Origin: Pseudoips prasinana
Lineage: Eukaryota; Arthropoda; Insecta; Lepidoptera; Nolidae
DNA length: 64,000 bases
NCBI GenBank assembly: GCA_951640165.1
Contig: OX621250.1
Location: forward strand, 310,001 to 374,000
Direction of reading: 5' to 3'
Each line of letters starts with the position of its first letter. Position 1 is the stretch's first letter. The notes beneath the pieces are model-generated. The model saw only the letters and a program-made list of their open reading frames with translations, was not told the origin of the DNA and searched no databases. This document shows, piece after piece, positions 34,256 to 45,015 of the stretch. The translations under genes and the position numbers were made by a program.

Positions 34256-34977
34256 GTTAAAATTTGAGACAGACAAAAATAAAGTCGTACCCATATCTCA
34301 CAGAAGCGCTGTAGTTATATTGAAATGATAGTATACTACGCATTTGTACGAATATAATTATATTCTACCTAGTTAGTTACAAGCCTACTGTCCATCGAAC
34401 TTTAAGTGGTTATACAACAATACATATTTACCTCTAACTTAAGGTAGCGTAATTTTAGTCCGCAGTAGAGCTCTTATACAACAAAACACATAAATATATA
34501 AAGTTTTTTATTCATTAGCGAATTAATTAATATTTCTCGAATTTCGACGTTCACTATCTCATTTCAACATATAAAAGAAGCGCAATTTAATAATGATGCT
34601 CCAACAGTATCCACTTAAAACGAATACGAACAAACTTGTATCATTACTGTGTCCCAACAGTTTTTATACTAAACTAATTATGAGAGCACGTCTGTGCCCG
34701 CTGGCGCCCGAACTATGTCTCTGTTTTGACACCGCTCTGCAAATGAAATAAAGTATTATTTGAATGCAATTATATGTTTTATGGTTTTAAAATAGGCAAG
34801 AGAAAACTAGCTGATTTATTTCTAAATATTATCGGTAGATTTTAATTTATACCAATATATACTTTTGAATTATCTATAGAGTGAATATTTATGTCTAGTT
34901 TTATTATGCCACCGTATTTATATATATGAGTATATAACTATCGCTCAATATGACGTAGGTATCCTCAATATCCCGAA
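34256..34977. other. Unassigned sequence
   Basis: Nothing identified. Confidence 0.45.
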
Positions 34978-35120
34978 TGCACGTGAAGCTCAGTGGTAAA
35001 GATAGGCGCCTCGCCACCTCGGCGCCTTTATATTCCGCGTTTAACAACTACTTGTGTGTCCCATTGGTAGCTGTTCTGAGTCTAAGGGTGCTTAGTGTTT
35101 ATTTTATATTTTAAAGACGC
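34978..35120 (+). mobile_element. SINE-C fragment
   Basis: It has a degenerate tRNA-like head ('cacgtgaagctcagtggtaa'), then 'aacaactacttgtgtgtccc' and 'ctgttctgagtctaagggtg', matching the body of the 54655 copy. Confidence 0.55.
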
Positions 35121-35479
35121 GGTACGAAATTTTAGTTTAAAGTGTTTTTTAATTTTCAGTGTTTCAAGGTCAAGCTGAGAAGTCTTCTAACATCTTGTTT
35201 CCTACCAATGTTTGACTTTCGTAGTAATATAATATAAGTCGCGACAGTGATACTTGACGTTTCTAAACTCATACAGGTGTATGTTACAGCTTCTTCTACA
35301 TTGCTTGTTTTCCAAATTTATCCCATTGAAAGCTACCAGAACGATTTGAGTGACTGCTACCTATCCTCAAAACCCATAGGTATATAATAAAACAATTCGC
35401 CTCGTGGCACATATAAAACTTAGCAAGGCTAGGAAAAGTCTTTCGTCGACTGCAGTAGGTTAGGTCTCTGAAGAATGAC

Positions 35480-35715
35480 TTCTATGCGCCCCACGGATGA
35501 GATGGGGTGATGATATTCTGATATTCTTGGGTTGACACCCGAGGGAATACTACCAGAGAACGGGCAGCAGCTTCCCTCTAAGTACTATGACCATCTTACT
35601 GATCGCCAACCCGTCTGCCAAGCGTGACGATTATGGCATATCCATCCCCCTAATGACTCTTGAGAGTGGCTTGTGCAGCTGAAACAAGTCCACTGCTGGG
35701 GACTTGTTTCAGCTG
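35480..35715 (+). mobile_element. RTE-type 3' end fragment ending in a hairpin
   Basis: 'gatgagatggggtgatgata', 'gaatactaccagagaacggg', 'tgatcgccaacccgtctgcc' and 'gacgattatggcatatccat' follow the family order. At the 3' end, 16 nt just before the expected 'ccactgctgg' terminus are copied back in inverted form: arms 35676-35691 and 35700-35715 are exact, with an 8-nt loop. Confidence 0.7.
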
Positions 35716-36006
35716 TAATGATAAACTAATTATTACCTGCATATAGAGTTCATTTGTTCATTCATTTCATTTTTGATCATTTAATATGAACACCTTGTAT
35801 AGTAAATTATTTTTTTTATTAAATTTTTGTTATCGAGAATTTCTATATAATATTATGTTATCTTCTTATATTCTATTTTACGTTTTTGTCTTATTTTCTG
35901 TACTGATAATAATTTCAATTATTGACATGCATAAGAAGTGTGCCATGTTAGGAACACATGTAATAAATACAATTCTGATTCAATTACAATAAATTAAAAA
36001 AAAAAA

Positions 36007-36264
36007 ACTTGTGTGTATTTATGTACACGCGTTAGAAGTTATACTTCTTAATATACAACTTGAACATAGTTATCAATTTTCATACCACTTAGAACTAACT
36101 TCATGCTGTTATTTTTACGATGCGCGCGCATCGTAAAAATTCACTGTCATACCACCTAGAACTAACTTCATGCTGTTAAATTTTTTGGTGTCGGTGTGCG
36201 CGCGCATCGTAAAAATTCACTCTCATCATTTTTCTCCATCGCGCCAAAAGAAGTATAACTTCAA
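36007..36264 (+). mobile_element. Foldback element F copy 1
   Basis: Near both ends is the self-complementary 'gaagttatacttct' / 'agaagtataacttc'. The interior has 'gaactaacttcatgctgtta' and 'gcgcgcgcatcgtaaaaatt'. It is preceded by a 12-nt A run. A 67-bp interior block starting 'cataccac' at 36081 is duplicated at 36148. The inverted copy at 41112-41319 has a single interior block. Confidence 0.8.
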
Positions 36265-37339
36265 AAGTGTTCCATATTGATATGGCACACTTTTTAAAAG
36301 TTAACAATCCACCGACATGAACTTAAATAGGATAGATACATTGATTTATTAAATATGCTAGCATTTCTTTCAAGTTAATGCATTTTTTTTTGGAAAACAC
36401 ATACACAATATACTCGGTGATAGTTATTTAGGTTCCATTTTTTACAATATAAATACAGATATATTGGCTCGACAATACTTGGAAAATTAATCGGTTTTGT
36501 TAAATTCAGCGTAATGTAATGATAATCAGGTATATATGGTTGATATGTCGAAAATGAAACAAATATGGGGCGTTGAATGTTATAGTCATGCTGTTTAGCT
36601 TTGACTACGAACATGTACGAGTGTAAGGGAATTAATTGGACTCTTACCATCCCTTAATAAGCTATTTAGTGTATACGTCTTGATTAAAAATATGAGAAGT
36701 TCCCCTACCAAATGAATCAATCTCACCTAATTGCGTAGTAACTCGTTACGATACGTATCTCATAAATATTATTCATGAGGCATTCGGTTTCAATATCGCC
36801 GCCGTATAGCCGTAAGACACTCGTGAGACACTGCTAAATAATTCCCTGTGTGTCGCTTGTTCCCCCCGTTGGGCTGTCTCGGCCCGGGAGCGTCTCGGCC
36901 AACTATTAGGGTTGAAGGCTCTCACTTTTATGTTTTCTACTAGAATATGACTTTGAAAAAATTTATGAGAATTATATTTTTGTGTGTTCATTGGCAATAT
37001 CGGAGAGGAAGTCTGGGTTAGAAATTGCATCGCAGGTGACCAAAGTAAACTCTTACCGTAAGTGGGCCGTCCATATGTTGTTATCTGACTTCTTTTAATT
37101 AAAAATTAATAAAGAACTCATGTGTTAAGTAAATATACCGTAAATAACTTTCAATGTATCAATACGAATTGTAATTTACTACCGAAGAAGGAACATGGTG
37201 AAACGCATTCTGAGCTTCACATTGACAGTACATTGAAGGTTCAGCGACTGCTAAACATGGAAGTTTTTTTATTATTATTTTAAAAAGAATACACCCGCAC
37301 TAGGTAAATGAATCCCTCTGACGCGGGGTATTTTACAAA
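36265..37339. other. Unassigned 1.1-kb stretch
   Basis: Minus frames at 36375-36650 and 36773-37030 have no recognised domain. A GC-rich patch at 36865-36900 ('cccccgttgggctgtctcgg', 'cccgggagcgtctcgg') is present. No repeats. Confidence 0.4.
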
Positions 37340-37425
37340 TATATAATTGACGGCCACAAAGTACATCTAGACTCGGGACAACTGTTTGTGGGTCACAGAA
37401 ATAGTGGTCAGGCGAGGTGTCGTAA
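37340..37425 (-). repeat. SINE-C remnant
   Basis: 'acatctagactcgggacaac', 'tgtttgtgggtcacagaaat' and 'agtggtcaggcg' resemble the complement of the SINE-C body. The copy is decayed. Confidence 0.45.
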
Positions 37426-38280
37426 CCGTAGTCGTAAAAAATCTTACCACCGGGTGAGGCGTAAACTTGTTTCTCCACTTAGTAGCATAAAAAAAAGGAA
37501 AAGTCTAAATTCTCAAATAGCTTACTACCCAGTTGGTTACAGCCCTAGCGTAGAGGCCTTGTGTAATTGCGCTAACTACAAGGGACTGCGCAAACCAGTG
37601 GATAAGCGCCGCGTCGTTTACGTGTAGGTACCATCGGCTCATTGCACTACAATTGTACTGACGTGTGTACCGGCGTACAGCGCATCGGTCAGGATGCTCG
37701 GCCATTGTACCATCGGTCAAGACGTTTGTCGGAACCGATTGTCTTGTGCGATGTGTTAGTCTTTGTGTTCTGTTTGCTGAACTAAAGGCAGGTTGAATGC
37801 GGAACTATTTGATTATATAATGCAACTCTGTAAATATTCAATTAACTACCTACTAATATAAAAGATACCGAAGCCATTGCAATATTTAAAAAATGGTTAA
37901 AACTATATCAACAGGAAAGTAACACATAGATAATAAATATTCCTATTTATAAATATACATAACATAACAAAAATATAAGCACTTACATACATAAATAATA
38001 AAAATATAAACCCGATTAAGTTCCGGTATGGAACGATGACTAATACTGTTAAGTAGTCCATAAGATTTAGTTTTAATGTTTCTCATAGTTAAGTGAACTA
38101 CTGTAATGTTTTTTCTGAGAAATAAATTCTTTAAACTGAAATATAGCATTGCTTAATTTGCACACTTTTATTCTAAACTTAGCGCAGCCTCTATTAAACA
38201 GCATTCAATAAACTTTCCTATTGTAATAAACACAATCGTTTCAAAAACATAAAATAAGAATTCATCGTATCAACCTAATG
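37426..38280. other. Unassigned sequence
   Basis: 37540-37750 has near-balanced base composition and open frames on both strands (37388-37627 plus, 37505-37720 minus) but no recognised domain. The rest is AT-rich. Confidence 0.4.
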
Positions 38281-38400
38281 CCATGCCATTCACTACTTCT
38301 TCCGACGAAATATCCCTCAGATATGGCGTAATCTTCACGCTTGGCAGACGTTCTGGCGAAACTCTGAGAGATGCTGCTGCTCGTTCGTTGATAGGTATTT
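38281..38400 (-). repeat. RTE-type 3' end scrap
   Basis: 'atatggcgtaatcttcacgc' then 'ttggcagacgttctgg' and 'gagagatgctgctgctcg' follow the interior of the 5643 copy. Confidence 0.5.
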
Positions 38401-38839
38401 TTATTACCAAGCACGAACATATAGCACGCAATTAATCAGGCGCCAATTGGATCTCATATGTATAATCACTACGTGCAGCACTCATAGCTATACCCATAGC
38501 TGACTACGGTGTTTTGGAGTGGTCTATTCTAAAAAAGAAATATTAACTACTGACTACAACAAGACTGGTATGGTTTTTGAAAGGACATTTCCTTGAGTTG
38601 TGTTCTATTTTTGCTATGTATTAATACGTGACTGTAATGTAGCTTTGTTTCATAAAAGTAATTGTTACGGCCAAATGCATAAAAATATTTAAAATTAAAA
38701 TGAAAAAATAAAATAAAATACTACTTTTGAATACGTCGCTGGTTATGTGATACGTGACTATCTACTGCCATAATCTGTAGCGACTAGCGAGTGGTTAGGT
38801 GCCGGATTGATGGTCTTACGTGCTGCAACTGAATATTTT

Positions 38840-38955
38840 GCTTGGCGGAAAATCCCCGTTAGCTTTAACGTCCGACCCGTGATTTAAACCCGCGACCTAA
38901 TTGTTTCTGGTTGACCAAGCTACTGCTACCATGGTCAACGTGACCAACGAGGAAT
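38840..38955 (-). repeat. tRNA-like SINE head remnant
   Basis: The complement gives 'gtcgcgggtttaaatcacgg' preceded by 'ttggtcaaccagaaacaatt'. It is a B-box-like tract without a SINE 3' end. Confidence 0.45.
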
Positions 38956-39364
38956 ACTATTTAATTGAGCGATTATATTGATACCTATTAAAATAGCATT
39001 TTGCAAAATAATCACCACGTACGTAGTAGTCTTTATCATTCTATATCGTAAAGCAAGGCATACGAGCAAACTGGTGATAGATGATATCTGCCCCCCATGG
39101 ACACTCGCAACACTAGAGGGTGGTCCCTCTGGTGTTACACGTGCAACCTATATAAAGCTGTAATTTTTTTACTTTAATAAGCTATGATTTTCATGAACAG
39201 CCAAAAGATCCAATTCAATATCCAATCCAATATTTTTATTAGGTTAAAGCGTTTAGGGAGAGGCTCTAACCGCTCAATTAAAAGCTATATTGGTACAGTG
39301 CCCTATAAAATAGACTAAAAAGGGATGATCATGTTGTTTTTAAGGCAGCCAAATATCAGCCCAC

Positions 39365-39700
39365 CCATGTCCCGCCAGTGCTTTTTAACAGGGTCACCTT
39401 CAAACGTAGACAAGTTTCGCTACCTAGGCCATATGGTAACAAGTGACCTCAAAGATGACGTGGACGTAGAGAGGGAGTGGAGGGCTCCGGCAGTGGCACG
39501 GTAAATATGCTTGCGTGCAGGCTGGCAAGGTGCTCAAATGAAGTGAAAGCACTATTGACACGAGCGGCCATGGCGCTGCAGTGCTCTGGTATGCTTGCTG
39601 AGGCGCGCGTTGATGGGTTCGCAGCTGTAACGCGATAAAAGTTATATCCATCCGTAGAGCCTAAAAACAGCTCCAATAGCATTCTAAAGATGATCGGCCC
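39365..39700 (+). pseudogene. LINE post-RT fragment, multiple frameshifts
   Basis: One frame reads DKFRYLGHMVTSDLKDDVDV, the YLG block after RT motif. Later, in other frames, come EVKALLTRAA, SGMLAEARVDGF and NSILKMIG. The same blocks (SGMLTEAEVDGFHALF, LKTIAG) occur on the minus strand at 42305-42490, so this is one LINE family of unassigned clade. The minus-strand frames at 39424-39757 are shadows. Confidence 0.7.
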
Positions 39701-40225
39701 GAATTGACTACCCCTTTCAGAGACATTAGGTAGGTATGGCACTGGATCAGTCCTCATTATAATTATAATATAAATAAATAGTATGTTTTCTGTTTATTTT
39801 AATATAATGCGAGTCTATTAATACAGACTTAATTTTATTTTGTTGAATGTGTTTGCTTTTATTTTATTTACTTAAATTGACAAGTAACTTTTATTTTTTA
39901 TAATACTTTATCAAATTTAAAATTAATGTCCTATTGTAATTGACTGATTGGATTATACTTACCTTTGTATAAATAGTGTTTTATATTGATGTTATATTAT
40001 GAATGACATGGTCTTAAATAAAGATTAATTTTTTTATTGTTATAAAACTGTAAAATAATATTATTGAAACGTCTGAGTTTCCCATATTTCAATTTATATA
40101 TTTTATGCTCCGAACGTATCTTTAGCTAACCTCCGCCGCGTCACCGCGCCAGAAGTCACGTCGCGTTGCGTCAAGACCTTATCCTCGCTGACTATGCTAA
40201 AATAACTTACATGGCAACTCGGTTC
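39701..40225. other. Unassigned AT-rich sequence
   Basis: A CG-containing patch is at 40131-40165 ('ccgccgcgtcaccgcgccag'). Otherwise nothing. Confidence 0.4.
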
Positions 40226-40331
40226 AAAATACAGAAGCGAAAGGAATAAAAATACGTATTATAACAAATAAAGGGTAGGTACCCTTTATTTCTTATAATA
40301 CATATTTTTATTCCTTTCGCTTCTGTATTTT
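40226..40331. repeat. Near-perfect hairpin, 52-bp arms, 2-nt loop
   Basis: Left arm 40226-40277 and right arm 40280-40331 pair at 50 of 52 positions with only 'gg' between them. The arms begin 'aaaatacagaagcgaaagga'. The outer 3 nt 'ttc' occur on both sides, which may be chance. It is 106 nt long overall, with no recognised repeat family. Confidence 0.92.
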
Positions 40332-40429
40332 TTCATATATTGTAATAAAATAAAGTGTTATGTATATTATAAAAGTAATCTAATATAATAAAACGACTAT
40401 TATTACATTTGATCACGCTTATGGCTAGA

Positions 40430-40690
40430 CTCATCGGTCCCAAAGAGATCGGAGAGCATCTGGACAAAATCTCTACCTCCACCATCTGCCGTTTAAGACT
40501 TAATCATGCATGCATCCCGGTTTTCTAAAGAATCTAGGCACGCGGTCAGTCCACAAATGGTCATCTTTAAAGTGGTTAAATTTCAGAGGGTCTCCGTTCT
40601 ACCAAGGGCACGTTGAGTTGTCATTAGATAACAGTCGATAGCCATGTCAGAGGCCGAGTAATCACCATACCAATCACCCATACTACGAAC
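40430..40690 (+). mobile_element. SINE with 5S-rRNA-like segment, copy 2
   Basis: 'gcacgcggtcagtccacaaa', 'atggtcatctttaaagtgg', 'gggcacgttgagttgtcatt', 'agataacagtcgatagccat' and 'gtcagaggccgagtaatcac' follow copy 1 (32505-32712) in order. The 5S-like region is more decayed. Confidence 0.6.
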
Positions 40691-40700
40691 ATTACATTTG

Positions 40701-41111
40701 ATGAATCAGTAATTTTTTTGAACCATTTATTGGTTGGCATATTATTATAAAAGGTAATAATATATTTGTAATGCACAGCATTGGAGCTTCCTTTTCCAAG
40801 GGTCTCCGTATTTTCTGCCGAGCACTGGCAACACTGCTTGTCTTCGTGAGTGACGTGATTTGAGTTACACTTTATTTGATTACGCTAGCCGTCAAAGTAA
40901 CGGAGTCGCTTTGCTTCACAAGTTTAGACGCTAATTTGGAGCGCTTTGATGTTCCTAAATTGTTGTGATGCTTTTTAGAGTTTTTGGAGCGCCGGAAACA
41001 CGCCCTATTGTTTAACTTTTACTACAGAGCTTTTCGTTCTAGTTTTCTCTCATTGTTTTTAAGCACAGGTGCCGAAATGTGACAGGTTCTATTTTTTAAA
41101 TATATAATTTT
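40701..41111. other. Unassigned sequence
   Basis: Nothing identified. Confidence 0.45.
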
Positions 41112-41319
41112 TTGAAGTTATACTTCTTTTGGCGCGATGGAGAAAAATGATGAGAGTGAATTATATATGAGAGTGAATTTTTACGATGCGCGCGCACACC
41201 GACACCAAAAAATTTAACAGCATGAAGTTAGTTCTAGGTGGTATGAAAATTGATAACTATGTTCAAGTTGTATATTAAGAAGTATAACTTCTAACGCGTG
41301 TACATAAGTACACACAAGT
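41112..41319 (-). mobile_element. Foldback element F copy 2
   Basis: Inverted relative to 36007-36264: 'gaagttatacttcttttggc', 'tttttacgatgcgcgcgcac', 'aacagcatgaagttagttct' and 'tcaagttgtatattaagaag', ending 'tacacacaagt' before a T run. It lacks the interior duplication of copy 1. Just inside the left end 'gagagtgaatt' is repeated twice. Confidence 0.8.
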
Positions 41320-42299
41320 TTTTTTTTTACCTCCTGACGATATTTCCCTAGGCATTATTTGGTTTCACTAAACATCTCAATTACTTGTCTAAGAACAACA
41401 GGCGAGACGGACAACAACATGCAAAGCACAGAGACGCCCAGAAATTAAACCACTCACGCTCACCCATCTTTAGACTGACCGCCTGACTAGTTGCTTTCCC
41501 TCACAGATCACTTACAAACCAGTGAGTGCAACTAGCTACACACTTTCCTCGTGCTATTACTGCGCTACACGAAAGGCAAAAATATTCTTTTTTTACTATA
41601 GTAGGTATTTGTATGGAACGCTCGGTTGAGTTACGTGTTTCAAAATCTTATGTCCCGTGCGTTTCATAAGTTACTGTTGACCGGATGAAATTGCGCTGGA
41701 ATGAAAACCTATAAAGTTGGCGGTTACACCGGTTTACTCTAAAGCTTAGCTAAAAGATTTAACTTTGTGACTCGGATAGTGAAAACTGAGATTTAAGGCA
41801 CAATTTTGAGTTAGTATGAAAAATGCAATGTATTTTATAGGTCTCTGTAGTCCGCATGATGAGCTACTGAATACGTAATTACACAATCCTGCAGTAAGTT
41901 GCATGCTGGGTAATCAGCTAGTTTTCATTAAGATTGGCCATCGAATATGAAATTTAGACAGGAGAACTATTATAAACTCGTATATTATATATTTAAACAT
42001 GTATCAGGCTAAGAATCTTTTGAATGTCGCATAGAAAAAGTAGGTAGTTGTGTTTAGTATTGGAATATGCTACTAAACCAAATAACCGTCCCAATTCAGA
42101 TACAGATTAGCTTGTAGCATGTTTTTTCTTTTCACACATCAGTAAATGACATTTAAATTGCATACAAAATATTATATAAAGTTAATATTATAAGGTAAAT
42201 AAAAATAAAATAATCTTTATTTTAGACCAGTTATGTACGTCCATAGTGGGTTAGTAAAGCAATGTGATAACTAATGTTAGTACATTTTGTTATTTAGAC
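41320..42299. other. Unassigned 1-kb stretch
   Basis: No coding or repeat signal recognised. Confidence 0.45.
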
Positions 42300-42600
42300 A
42301 CCAGTCAGGTGTTCGTCTGACTTCTACATGCAGTAAAATACAATAATGGAGACTCATTCGTTCCTGCTATGGTTTTCAGGGTGAAGTTGGTGTAGTTCCA
42401 AACGCTGCAGAACAAGGCATGGAAACCATCGACCTCTGCCTCCGTGAGCATGCCAGAGGCAATGCAGCAACGGGGCAGCCCCATCAACATTCTGAACCCA
42501 TTATTATATTTGACCCGTAGGGCGAGGAGAGTGGTCAGTGGACACTGAGTAGAATTAATCCAGAGGCTGTACGTGTAGATTAATAATAATGTTGTTTAAG
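42300..42600 (-). pseudogene. LINE post-RT fragment
   Basis: The minus-strand frame reads SLWINSTQCPLTTLLALRVK, then YNNGFRMLMGLPRC, SGMLTEAEVDGFHALF and NFTLKTIAG. It shares SGML.EA.VDGF.A and LK.I.G with 39365-39700. It is the C-terminal part of a non-LTR RT protein. The open stretch 42305-42490 has no RT core. Confidence 0.7.
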
Positions 42601-42908
42601 ATTTTTTGTTGTTCTTAGTCGCATCAAGATGCGGAGACAAGGCTCGGGCATCCAATTTAAACATAAACTATGCAATTACCTATTCATTCAATAATTGTCT
42701 GAGCAAATATGGGTACACGCTCTATTCCATCACTTACGTAACCCGATGATACTGCGATCCTACATGACCGGGAAGAGTCCTGGCACAGGACTGATAACTT
42801 TACGTAGTCGCCGAAGCACGAGCGCTTGGCAGTGCTTACGTCCAAGCAGGGATTGGTTATTTATCAGTTTAAAATCCCAATATTTCTTTTTCCTAATCGG
42901 CTTCAAGA

Positions 42909-42996
42909 TCAGCGTTTCAAAATTATTTTACGGAAGGGGGTTAAATGTTTATTATTAATAAACATTTAATTCCTTAAAATAATTTTGAAACGCTGA
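42909..42996. repeat. Hairpin, 38-bp arms with one mismatch and a G5 bulge, 7-nt loop
   Basis: Left arm 42909-42951 (starting 'tcagcgtttcaaaattattt') and right arm 42959-42996 pair fully apart from one C/A difference and an extra 'ggggg' in the left arm. The loop is 'ttattaa'. Confidence 0.9.
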
Positions 42997-43019
42997 CCTT
43001 TCCTCTTTTATTTTATACA

Positions 43020-43125
43020 AAGACAACACTTGTACAATGAAATAAATGGCTGTAATGCAGATGTTTTACAAACAGGCAATTGACAGGTACGAAGCACACC
43101 CAGACTCAGAACAACTTCATTGGTC
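43020..43125 (-). repeat. SINE-C remnant
   Basis: 'gcacacccagactcagaaca' and 'acttcattggtcgcggcacc' are the complement of the SINE-C body. No head or tail remains. Confidence 0.45.
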
Positions 43126-43926
43126 GCGGCACCGAGCTTTTATATAAGGGACGCGACTACCCTGTCTACAGCGCCACACAAGCTGTCGTCACAAGCGCAC
43201 TTAGAAATCATTTTCCATTTTCGTTACCCGAGTAATTCGTTAAAAACTGCTCGGACATACCTATTTCTATTACATTTGCTAGTTTAAGGTAAATTTGTCT
43301 CATTTCTATGCTATTTTCGCTTATGTTTATAACAATCATATAAAGTCCACTTCTTTAATTAGCTGGAAATAGCCGCAGATGTCTGGAATGAACGAGTCCA
43401 ACTCACCTTTGTTTATGTCTTTATATTACTATTCGTTAAACTTTAGTTCTATAATTGGCCACTGCCTATGTTATTAATACAAGCACTTTCATTATGTTTA
43501 TTCCGATATTTGGTAAGTAGCTACGAGTAGCTAGTATTAATATTAAGTAACTTATTCATCGAGCGGTGTTACGTGTTCCCGTGGTTTAACAATATTTATT
43601 AGAACAGTAATATGAGAACCTTCCATCACACATTTTTAAACAGAATATTACAAAGCACTTCGCCGTTCCTCTGCGCTATTTTAGATGTGAAACTGGAAGT
43701 GGGAGGGTGTGGAATATTATTCCCCTGTAAGAATTATCAGGAGATAATGCTAGCTTTATAGATTTTACTTTTACCTCTGAGGACAATTTGTAGGAGGGTA
43801 TCTCTCGAACGAGATTGTGTCATACTAAAATGAAAAGTGTTAAAATGAGATTATATTTATATATAATATGAATAATGTTTAAATTTAACGAAATAAATAG
43901 AGTAGCAACACAAAACTAAATAAAAT
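43126..43926. other. Unassigned sequence
   Basis: Nothing identified. Confidence 0.45.
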
Positions 43927-44040
43927 AAAAAAGGTTTTTATTCACGTAGACTTTAAAAAAGCGCTTGTAAATAGTCAGAACATGTTTGTAGTAATATAGT
44001 TGTATACATTAGATATTATTTCTAGTAACATAGATAGACG
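43927..44040 (-). repeat. Dispersed repeat D fragment
   Basis: 'aaaaaaggtttttattcacg', 'gcgcttgtaaatagtcagaa' and 'tttctagtaacatagata' are the complement of the repeat D 3' half. Confidence 0.8.
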
Positions 44041-44740
44041 GCTGTAGCGGAGGAAAGGATCGAATGGCGAAATATGGCTGGGGCCTTCACCCACAGCGAG
44101 GACTTAACTAATGCATTATCTTAATTACACAAATCTAACTTTTAAAAGTTGTTATTTTTGAAGAATATGCAAATCTAATTAATTAATAACACAGTCACAA
44201 TATGTATCTTAATCCCACAGTCTCAGTAGGCCTCCTTACTACTATTTGACTGTACAGGAGTATCGCAAAAAAATTGACTGTCACCACCCGTGACCAGAAG
44301 GCTGGTCTTATTTTGCACTGATAATAAGCATTACCATACAACGTGGCAATGCTGCCAGTCTTCTGGGCACGATACCCTTTAATGCCGATGCAAAAAAAAA
44401 TTAAAATCACCAAAAGTTCAAGTGCGGATTAATTTATACCAAATGTCAGTGTAACAAAAACAAGTAGAAATGTTTCAAAGACGACATGCTGCAGCGACAT
44501 GCGACATGCGATATATCCGCATTTCGTTACATTGTGCAGGTGTTGTAGCACATTAGGTATTCAACAGCGCTTTGATACCTCGCCGTGTCTAATCTCCGCT
44601 CATATTAATTATAACTTCGCTAATACGGTTCGTATGTACATACACATTAATAGTGGGCTCGTATATAGCTTTATATGGATATAAGAGACCCTGTTCCATA
44701 TTACTTCATATATTCATTGCAAAACATACTCTCCGTTATC
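44041..44740. other. Unassigned sequence
   Basis: Frames at 44195-44413 (minus) and 44499-44684 have no recognised domain. Confidence 0.4.
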
Positions 44741-44822
44741 ATATGTATAAGGGGTATTACCTAATGCTACTGCATTAGGTAATACCCCTTATACATATAT
44801 CTTATACCCCTTATACATATAT
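44741..44822. repeat. Perfect hairpin, 27-bp arms, 4-nt loop, plus a partial third copy
   Basis: Arms 44741-44767 and 44772-44798 are exact reverse complements around 'tact'. The outer 20 nt of the right arm recur directly at 44801-44822 ('cttataccccttatacatat'), so three related copies lie in 82 bp. Confidence 0.9.
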
Positions 44823-44958
44823 ACTAAAATGCGAAAGTATGTGTTTTTACATCTTTGTTACTCTTTCCAGCAATAGCTACGGATTTATGAAATATTGTAA
44901 CTTATACATCCGAATAACATATTTATAAAGTTTAACGGGGGTAAAACCAGAACTAGTA
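44823..44958 (-). repeat. tagctgtg repeat copy
   Basis: 'actaaaatgcgaaagtatgt', 'gttactctttccagcaatag' and 'taaagtttaacgggggtaaa', then 'accagaactagt'. The adjacent hairpin touches its 3' boundary. Confidence 0.75.
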
Positions 44959-45015
44959 ATAAAATAATATAGTGAAAACTTTTTGTATCTGCTTTTATGT
45001 ACAGAGTAACATATA

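Noticed and set aside
39424..39757. Overlapping minus-strand frames of 75 and 102 codons
   Set aside because: Antisense to a plus-strand LINE RT remnant with recognisable YLG and SGML.EARVDGF blocks.
40226..40331. microRNA precursor
   Set aside because: Arms pair almost completely with a 2-nt loop and no bulges. Typical precursors have 8-20-nt loops and mismatches, and there is no conservation evidence.
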